This document shows positions 57,330 through 64,000 of a DNA stretch of 64,000 nt, piece by piece; the first letter of the stretch is position 1; each line of letters opens with the position of its first letter. The notes below the pieces were generated by a model. That model was not told where the DNA came from. It searched no databases and saw only the letters and a list, made by a program, of their open reading frames with translations. Position numbers and translations under genes: made by a program. This stretch comes from Callorhinus ursinus (taxonomy: Eukaryota > Chordata > Mammalia > Carnivora > Otariidae), in assembly GCF_003265705.1 (NCBI RefSeq), contig NW_020312935.1, positions 5,922,245 to 5,986,244 on the forward strand, given 5' to 3'.

Positions 57330-57960
57330 GGGGGCACCTGTTCATTCTTTATTCAAAAGATGTGTTGGGGGTAGGGACTGAGAAAACCAAGGTGGTAAGA
57401 CCAAAAGGGTACTGTCCTTGTGAAGTCCACAGTCTAGTGGGCATGAAAAACGTTAATCAAAGATTCCCATCAACACATGTCTCCCTGCAGAGGGTACTGT
57501 GAAGGGAAAGTGCCTGGGAAGAACCCAGTCCAGAGGAGGGTGAGGTGGGGTGGACGGATGTGAGTCTAAGAAGTCTTCTGGGGAGGAGGTGGTACTCCAG
57601 GGTGAGACCTCCCCTAATACCAAGGAGTTTGGTTAGTCACAGTAAGGGCAGAGGGTAGAAAGGTATTCTGTCAGAGTGAACAGCAGGTAATGTGCAGTAA
57701 GGCTCTGAGTTTGGGGAAGTGAAAGAGGCCAGAAGACTGAGGCTGGGGAGGTTAGAGGGCCCAGATGGAGCAGGGCCTTGTGGGCCAAGAGAAGAGCATG
57801 GGCTTTCTCTTCAGAAGAGGTAGCTCTACCATGAGCAGTGGGAGAGAACAGGGAGTCCATTTTGAAGGCTGCTACTGTGGACAGCTGAAGGTGGTGTGAA
57901 GGACAGGAGGGCAAGTCGCCGGATGACTGTGGGGTAAGGACCAGAGTGGTGGTCAGCTTG
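57330..57960 (+). repeat. Ancient LINE-like remnant (probably L2)
   Basis: GTCCTTGTGAAGTCCACAGT, GAGGCCAGAAGACTGAGGC and AGCAGGGCCTTGTGGGCCAA are alignable with the copy at 26.2-26.7 kb. Confidence 0.45.
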
Positions 57961-58734
57961 GAGGTCCTCCTGCAGGACCCAGGGACTCTGATTCCTCATT
58001 CCATCCCAGAGCGGAGGCCAGGAGGAGGCGGCAGTCAGAGATACCACTGATTCTTCACTGATGTTCTAAAGTTCTCTGAGCCATAAAAGAGAGGGAGAAA
58101 ACGGAGACAGACAAGTCAGATGGGCTCTGGGGTTTTCTGATAGAGAAAAAAACTGAAAGGATAGCCTAGAAAGATAAAGATGTTAAAGTAGAGCCAATAT
58201 GGGTAAGTTATCTGAAGCAGTGGAGCAGAAAGTGAAAGAAAAAAGTTAGGAGCAAATAAGTAAACGACTTGGTAAAGGAACCCCCAGGTGGTGAAACAGT
58301 AAAAGAGAAAATTAAGATAAAAGAACTTGACTAAAGAACCCAATGTAGTGTCCCAAAGAAGCCAACGGGGCGGCCGAGGGAGATGCGTACCCTTCCCGCC
58401 AAGGAGGCAGCAGCTTTTGGGGAAGGGGCATGAAATCTCCAGCCTCCTCCAACAGGGAGAAACTGCAGTGAGGGGCGCGGGGTAGGGACGGCATCTTCGC
58501 GGGGTTCGGTTTACAGAGACATGGAAGAGAAGTGGGAGACGGAGATGATGGGAATGGGGTGGGGATACCCAGGAATGGCGGGAGGCCCTGGGTAGGACTG
58601 GGATGGCCTGTGCGCTCCTGCTCCGATCCTGCCTACCCTTTCCCGTCCTGAGTAACAGAACTGTCTCTGGGCGCCTGCTAGGCACAGAGCGCAGAGCCAG
58701 TGCACCCCCCGCCCCATCTCGTGGAGCGCATTTC

Positions 58735-58805
58735 CCCGTTTTACAAGTATCGCATCCGAGGCTCAGAGAGGGCGGTCCCTCAACCAAGGTCACACAGGAA
58801 TCGGG
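58735..58805 (-). repeat. MIR fragment beside the SLC12A4 promoter
   Basis: CCCGTTTTACAAGTATCGCA, GAGGCTCAGAGAGGGC and AAGGTCACACAGGAATCGGG follow antisense MIR. Confidence 0.55.
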
Positions 58806-58829
58806 CTCTCCGCAGGGCGTGGAGCCGCT

Positions 58830-59070
58830 AGTAGCACTGCCTGGGGCGGGGGGGAGGCTGGCGGTGGGGGGGGGTTCACTTCGCCTAGGCCCCCCTCGGG
58901 GAGGAGCTGGCCCGAGCCCCTCCTGCTCCCCCGCCCCCGAGGGGCGGCCCGGGGGGCGGGCGGAGGAAGTGAGCACAGCGGGGAGGAATGCGAGCGGGCG
59001 GGGCGCGGCGGCCCGGGGCGGCGGGGACAGCCGGGGCCGGCAGCCGGGGCGGCGGGGCCGAGCGCGCGCG
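58830..59070 (+). promoter_or_regulatory. SLC12A4: SLC12A4 CpG-island promoter and 5'UTR
   Basis: Very GC-rich with dense CpG, several GGGGCGGGG/GGGCGG-type boxes and no TATA. The island continues through exon 1 into the intron (to about 59,560). An out-of-frame ATG at 58,988 precedes the main start by 83 nt. Confidence 0.7.
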
Positions 59071-62000
59071 ATGCCTCACTTCACCGTGGTGCCGGTGGAC
59101 GGGCCGAGGCGCGGCGACTATGACAACCTCGAGGGTCTCAGTTGGGTGGACTACGGGGAGCGCGCGGAGCGGGAGGACTCGGACGGTGAGGGCGCCCCCG
59201 GTGGGGGCCTTGGCGGGGGGAGGGGGGCCAGGGGAGCGGGCCACGCGTGGCCGGCGCTCGCACAGACACCCGAACCGTGCGAGCACACGTCGATGCGGGC
59301 CCAACTTTTCTTAGTCTGCCCCGCTGCCACCTCCCTCGCTTCGGGCGCGCAGACACTATTTTCCTGGGCCCCCGGCGCCCGCGGCTGGGCCGCCCTCCCC
59401 ACCCCAGCTCCTCCCTTGCGGGCCGCAGGCGGGAGCTGCAGACGTGGCCGACGAAGGAGGCCAGGCCGGCGGGGCCGCCCAGATCGAGAAGAGCGCGGAG
59501 CACCCGTCTCTGGCCCTTCCCGCCTGGGAGCACAGCCGCATCCCGGACCCCAGTCCCAACACCTTCTGTGAACCTCTCCTAGCCTCCTCTCGCCTCGCCT
59601 ACCCATTTGCGCTTCAGCGACTCTGCCCCTGAGACTACCCTCTCTCCTCTCCCCCCCCCCGGCCCCCCAGCTGCGTGTAGCCAGGAAAGAAGGTTGTGCC
59701 TGCCTGAGGGGGTCTCTGGGTAACTGCCTGTGAGTGCACTCCAGCTGATTCCACCTTAGAGCTGTAGGTACAGTGGACATCTGTGGAGCGCTCCACAGAA
59801 GCAGGCTTGTCTAGGCGCTTCACATGAATTAACTCGTTTAATCCTACCAGTTTCGCCCATGGGATAGTCCTGTTATTCATGCTTAGGAAGGAGTGAACTG
59901 AGTGGAGCAGTTATTAAATTTGCCCCAGGGGATTCAAACCCAGGCTTGGAAACTCCAGCGCCCTAACCTTTAACCTAGTTGTTAGAACTGGGCCTGAAGG
60001 TAGTCCCTCCTCCCTTCTCCCAGGTTCCTGCCTCTCCCAAGCCCCTTTCTCCATCTCCCACCCCAGGAAGCCCCGGGGGGCAGGTGGGGGGAGGCTGTCC
60101 TTGCTAAGACTCTCCTAGAACACATGTCTGTACGAATAGCAGCATATATGTGTGCTTGTGCAAGTGTGAAGTTGTATCACACCTTACTGCTGTGTGTGAA
60201 GATGCCACAGGACAGTGGTGTGGGCTACGAGACATCAGTGGTCAGCAAGAGCCAGTGTCCCCTGAGTCCCTATTAGCCCTGGGAGGCTCTTCTACAGAGG
60301 CTGGGCGGGGCTGCATCCTCAGGATCCACCTGGACCAGTGGGCAAGCAGAGCTGAGCCTAGCCTCTGGCCCCGCCTTGGCCTCTCAGGATGACTGGAGGG
60401 ACCTGGAGCCACATTGGCTGAGTCCTGCCAGGTCCCTCCAAGCTGAGACAGCTCCTCCCACTATCCCCCCCTCCTTCTCCTCTTGCTCCTTTTCAGCCAG
60501 AACTTGGCTGTGTCTGCAGTATGGGGGACACTCTGCGCCCTGGTGAGTGATTATGATCCTTCTTGGTGGGGACTGCAAAGGGTAAGGGAGCACAAAAACA
60601 GCCTCAGGTCCATCTCATGGGGCCACTCCAGCCTGGTACCTGAATCTCTCAAGGCCCACACTTATGCTCCAAGGGTTATAGATGGGCCTCTCATCCAGCC
60701 CACTATGGCCTGTGGGCAGGGGGTAGGAAGGTTCTAGAAGGGTACCCCTGGCAGATGCCTGTGACCACAGGGATGAGGACTCTCACCTGTTTCCCCACTT
60801 GTAGCTGGTGTGTCAATAGATGCTAGCAAGAACACACAGATACGTGTACCTCACAGGTAGTCCCCAGGATTACGCCATGCTCTGGTTCACTGGGGGTCTC
60901 AGGTTGGTATCTGAGTAGCTCTGGCCTGGCAGGCATGTCCAGACCTGCCCTGGAATTTTTGGAATAGCTGAGGGCAGTACAGACATCCAGGCACTGCTTA
61001 GGTCTCCCCACCTTCTCATAGTCCATGAGAGCTGTCCTTAAACGAGTCTTTGGGGAAATCCAGGGAATGACTGCTGGGTGTCTGGTATCAGATTGTTCCT
61101 TTTCTGATGCATCTGGGTTGTTGGAAGAGTGGGTGTTACTATCTCTACTTCACAGAAGAGGAAACTAAAGGAGCACAGAGAGGGTAAGCAGGTTGCCCTG
61201 GGTCACAGAGAGGGAGGGTCTGGAATCCAAGCTGGGCTGCCAGCCATCTGAGCACCAAGAACCTTGGGTATGTGCACCCTGGGCTAACTGCAAACCCCAG
61301 CCACTCCCTAGTTAAAGGCTTGTACTGCATCCTGAGGTGCATCCCAGGATGAACCAGGGCCCAGAAGAGTAGGAGTAGGAAACCTGCAGCTTAGCTCCCA
61401 CCTGATTCTGGTGGATCCTGGGACCCAGGTTTGGCCCTTCTCACTGAGTACCCTTGTCTCTGAATCTCTCTGAGCCTCACTTTCCTTGTTACTAAAAGAG
61501 AATAAATGATATCTACTGGAGGGCTGCTGACTATAAAGGCAACCCTTGGATGGGCTCTTAGCCACTCTGGAGTCATGGCCAAAGGGACAAGGATTGGGTG
61601 GGTTTGGGAGGACTACTCACAGGCATTTGGTTGGGGGGGGTGGGGGAACGACTGCTATGTGCTCAACTCTGCGTTTTCTGGATACCAGTGCAGTCTCCGC
61701 AGAGAGACAGGCAACAATGGTGGGACAGGCGCAGTGTATGAGCTTAGCACAATTTATAATTTATTTCTAGCCTACTTCCACAAAAGAGTCAGAAGAGATA
61801 ATGCAACGAAAGTGTCTCCCCAAAGCACTGTCACAGTCAGAAAGGTCATAACCATAAAGAGGAAGAGGGTAAGGACTCTGAGATGAGACCGATGGTGACT
61901 GTATCTAAGGAATAAATTTAGCTTGGAGATTCCTGGCAGCCAAGGCAGGAAGGGAAATAAGATGAGCTCTACAGTTGCCATTTTCTGACAAAATGAAGCA

Positions 62001-63922
62001 TCTGACTTATTCAGGAGAGACACTTTTTTTTTTTTTGGTCACAAAACCCAAGAGTACTTTTCTGAGGCTTCTCAACTGAAGGGCCATTAATGTAACCAGC
62101 AGTGTTACTGGGTTTTCTGATTTTTCTTATAGCTTCTTAACTTGATCCTGAACAAGTATCAAGGGTACAGCAAATGTCATAGGGTGTCTGAGGAGCTAAA
62201 TAACCCCATGAGGCTTTAATATGACTCAGTGGTCTGGCTTGACCTCTTGCTTGCTGTCTTTGTCCACTGTGCTGTTGGCATTGACCTGCACACAGTTGTG
62301 TACCTCATGGGACTGAGCTGCTTGGCTCCCTTGGCTCACTTAGCTAGTCCAGGTTCCTAGATGAGGTGATATATCCCTTTCACAAGCTGTGGCAATGAAG
62401 AGCTGACTTTGCCCCCCAAATTTTCATCAACACACTTTACCTGTCAGTCTCTGGGCAATGAGAAATCCACAGTGCAGCACCTACTGAGTGGTGTTGGCTC
62501 AGAGAAGGCAAGTTAAATCTTACACCGACGGCAAGAGAATGTATCAGATGGAGGATGCATCATTCAGCATTCTTAGCTGCAAACAGGAGAAATGAATTGT
62601 GGGTTATTTAACCAGAGAGGGTTGGCAGATATCTCTCACAAAATCAGGCTTGGCCAGTGCATGGCTGGAACACTCCACTAGTCTGGGTCGGTGATGACAA
62701 TTCTGTTGCCACAGTTTCTGCCATCCAACACCAAATGGCTTTTGTGAACCAAGATGGCAGCTTTCCATTTGCTATGAGGCCTCCAGCCACTGCTGCAGCT
62801 GCCATACTGTCTAGAGGGGGACAAAAGCACTTAACGACTAGAAAGTGTCCTTGGGTGTCCTCTGCCTGCTCGATGGAAAACTGGGAATGTAAGCCACAGA
62901 GACTGACAAAGGATCAAGTTTGGGAAACGCGAGAATTTGAATGCTGAGCAACCAGAAAAAGCAGCTGAGCTCTGAGTCGAGGCAGGCCTATTAAAAAAGG
63001 TGCATCTGGCTCCTTTCCGCGAGGTTTACTTGGAGCGGAGACACTCTCACCAGCCCGGAGGGTAGGCAGGGGTAGCCTGGTATGGGCCTCGCACCTAATC
63101 TGGGGCAAACTGCTGGAACCTGAGACAGGGAGACCAGCAGGGCTCCCGCTAGTAGTCCCTGCTCAGTCCACCACCCACCTGGCCCGGCTTTCTCGTAGGG
63201 CTTTCTTAGGCGTTCCTACGTGGCTCCTTGCACTACTTCCGCCCTCTGAACAGCCCTTCTTGCCCCTCCTCCCAGCATGCCCCGGGCTGCCCTCCAGGAG
63301 GCCCCCGCGCAGTGCATGGTGGGATAGCGAGCAGGGGGCCAGATGGCCATGGCCGCAGAAGGCGCCCTGTGTGGCTTCATATATGTGGAGGGCAGCGCCC
63401 AGTCAGCCCCTGAGGACGCTGAGCCCTTGGCGCCCAGCACGCTGGGTATTGCAGATGGCCCTGGAAAATGGGAGTCGGGGGCGCGGGGCTGGGGTGGTCT
63501 GAGGGCAGGCCAGGACTTGGCCCCGCCCCTCTCAGGCCCCGCCCCTCAGCGTTAACACGTGGTGGAGCCAGTGTGTCTGGGGCCTTCACACAGGTGCCTG
63601 GAGGAAGTGATGCGCTGGCTTTTGGTCATTGGTCACTCTGCTAATTCTGGCTCTTCACGGAGACTGGCAGAGTATGATGGGGAAACTGAGGCCCAGCCTG
63701 GTACACTGGCCCTTAAAGTGCTCCACAGAGATGTGTTTTGTGGGCTGGCATGTTGGGCTGGGGTGCAGGCAGGCTGGGGGCTCGGGAGGCAGCCCCTGAC
63801 TGGGATTTTGTCCCTCTCTCTCCATAGGACATGGCAACCACAGGGAGAGCAGCCCTTTCCTTTGTCCCTTGGAGGCTTCCAGAGGAAGTGACTACTACGA
63901 CAGGAACCTGGCACTCTTTGAG
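59071..63922 (+). CDS. SLC12A4: K-Cl cotransporter KCC1, N-terminal exons (gene continues right)
   Basis: Exon 1 is 59,071-59,185, encoding MPHFTVVPVDGPRRGDYDN, then a segment ending in EDSDG, with a GTGAGG donor. Exon 2 is 63,828-63,922, after a pyrimidine tract and ATAG acceptor, encoding (G)HGNHRESSPFL, a short linker and SDYYDRNLALFE, with a GTAGCT donor. Together they give 70 residues of the cytoplasmic N-terminus. All membrane segments lie beyond the right edge. Identity is secure because this N-terminus is nearly invariant in mammalian KCC1. Family role: electroneutral K+/Cl- export at the plasma membrane for cell-volume regulation, switched by phosphorylation. The intron between the exons is 4.6 kb and contains two candidate alternative first exons. 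Confidence 0.96.
59800..59990 (-). repeat. MIR SINE, antisense
   Basis: AGGCGCTTCACATGAATTAA, CTCGTTTAATCCTACCAG and GGGGATTCAAACCCAGGCTT match MIR read on the minus strand. Confidence 0.7.
60521..60542 (+). CDS. SLC12A4: Candidate alternative first coding exon of SLC12A4 (MGDTLRP)
   Basis: ATGGGGGACACTCTGCGCCCTG followed by GTGAGTGA, a near-consensus donor. It encodes MGDTLRP plus one base, exactly the phase needed to enter exon 2 (HGNHRESS). I recall a short alternative KCC1 N-terminus of this kind in human. Its upstream noncoding part and promoter are not delimited. It would remove the 38 residues of the standard exon 1. Confidence 0.55.
61130..61230 (-). repeat. MIR fragment, antisense
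   Basis: ATCTCTACTTCACAGAAGAG, GAAACTAAAGGAGCACAGAG and GCCCTGGGTCACAGAGAGG. Confidence 0.65.
61400..61515 (+). repeat. MIR fragment
   Basis: CTCTCTGAGCCTCACTTTCC and TTGTTACTAAAAGAGAATAA follow MIR on the plus strand. Confidence 0.6.
63185..63342 (+). promoter_or_regulatory. SLC12A4: Candidate internal promoter of SLC12A4
   Basis: A short GC-rich stretch with an ETS-like ACTTCCG (63,235-63,241) and a ZNF143/Staf-like TCCCAGCATGC at 63,270-63,280. No TATA box. It directly precedes an ATG exon with a suitable splice phase. Confidence 0.45.
63343..63445 (+). CDS. SLC12A4: Candidate alternative first coding exon of SLC12A4 (MAMAAEGAL...)
   Basis: ATG at 63,343 in good context (AGATGGCC) opens 34 codons plus one base: MAMAAEGALCGFIYVEGSAQ, then a Pro/Glu-rich segment ending PSTLG at the junction. 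A usable GTATTG donor follows 63,445 and gives the same phase as exon 1, so it would join exon 2 in frame. Only 382 bp separate it from exon 2. The donor is weaker than consensus. I cannot confirm this isoform from memory, so it is inferred from promoter-like context plus phase. Confidence 0.45.
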
Positions 63923-64000
63923 GTAGCTGAGGAGCCATTCTGGGCCACAGGTGTGGCAGGCAGGTGGGAGTGGGGGGCAGGGGCCCTTCAGGACTCAAGC

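Larger units (their letters stand above)
50400..58850. other. Intergenic DPEP3 - SLC12A4
   Basis: Repeat-dense: two TG tracts, ten or so SINEs, L1 and MLT1 copies, and an ancient LINE-like piece (listed). 50,940-51,300, 55,085-55,980 and 57,960-58,700 show no gene or named repeat. Confidence 0.5.
59186..63827 (+). other. SLC12A4: SLC12A4 intron 1
   Basis: GC-rich at the left end, then MIR fragments (59,800-59,990; 61,130-61,230; 61,400-61,515) and two candidate alternative first exons. 60,000-60,480, 60,545-61,125 and 61,520-63,185 hold no other feature that I can support; 62,520-62,960 looks like an old, unassigned repeat. No CAN-SINE occurs in this intron, unlike the rest of the window. 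Confidence 0.6.

Noticed and set aside
58603..59571. 322-codon frame running through SLC12A4 exon 1
   Set aside because: It is in frame with the KCC1 start but reads through the promoter and past a clear GTGAGG donor. Only 59,071-59,185 matches the family.

Overview
The window is nuclear DNA from a carnivoran mammal, most likely an arctoid caniform (seal, bear or mustelid type). About fifty tRNA-derived CAN-SINE copies are scattered over it. Their body (GGCGCCTGGGTGGCTCAG at the head, GATCGAGCCCCGCATCGGGC near the middle, a CT-rich stretch, then AAATAAATAAAATCTT and poly-A) differs from the dog SINEC_Cf and feline forms as I remember them. All protein genes have introns except DDX28. Gene content and order match the mammalian 16q22.1-type neighbourhood DUS2 - DDX28 - DPEP2NB - DPEP2 - DPEP3 - SLC12A4, here in inverse orientation to human.

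Layout. Positions 1-10,420 are a DUS2 intron packed with nested L1 and SINE copies. The first coding exon of DUS2 (minus strand) is at 10,421-10,546. Its 5' intron runs to a CpG-rich region near 18.3-18.6 kb, a probable bidirectional promoter with a perfect CRE, shared with the single-exon DDX28 gene (18,637-20,259, plus strand). DPEP2NB, a small two-exon gene, lies at 23,446-24,949. A retroposed, intronless 3'UTR-like copy sits on the minus strand at 27,916-29,086. Two tandem membrane dipeptidase genes follow, DPEP2 (ten coding exons, 35,610-40,077) and DPEP3 (ten coding exons, 46,238-50,278). After 8 kb of repeats comes the 5' end of SLC12A4 (KCC1): exon 1 at 59,071-59,185, two candidate alternative first exons, and exon 2 at 63,828-63,922. 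The gene continues off the right edge.

The genes are not one pathway. DUS2 modifies tRNA. DDX28 is a mitochondrial RNA helicase. DPEP2 is a GPI-anchored zinc dipeptidase. DPEP3 is its paralogue with a degraded active site. SLC12A4 is a K-Cl cotransporter. The most notable points are: (1) DPEP3 here has lost two zinc ligands (Asp to His, His to Cys) plus two further catalytic positions; (2) DPEP2 and DPEP3 are patchily near-identical (exon 1 with intron 1, and exon 9 with its flanks) against about 78% identity in exon 6, a pattern expected from gene conversion; (3) three SLC12A4 first exons all end in the same splice phase; (4) DPEP2NB has a triple CAG acceptor; (5) a retrocopy has a textbook L1-type insertion signature. 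I found no CRISPR array, prokaryotic system, intact virus or tRNA gene. Exon boundaries were set by hand from GT/AG sites, reading phase and remembered family sequence; no alignment was run.
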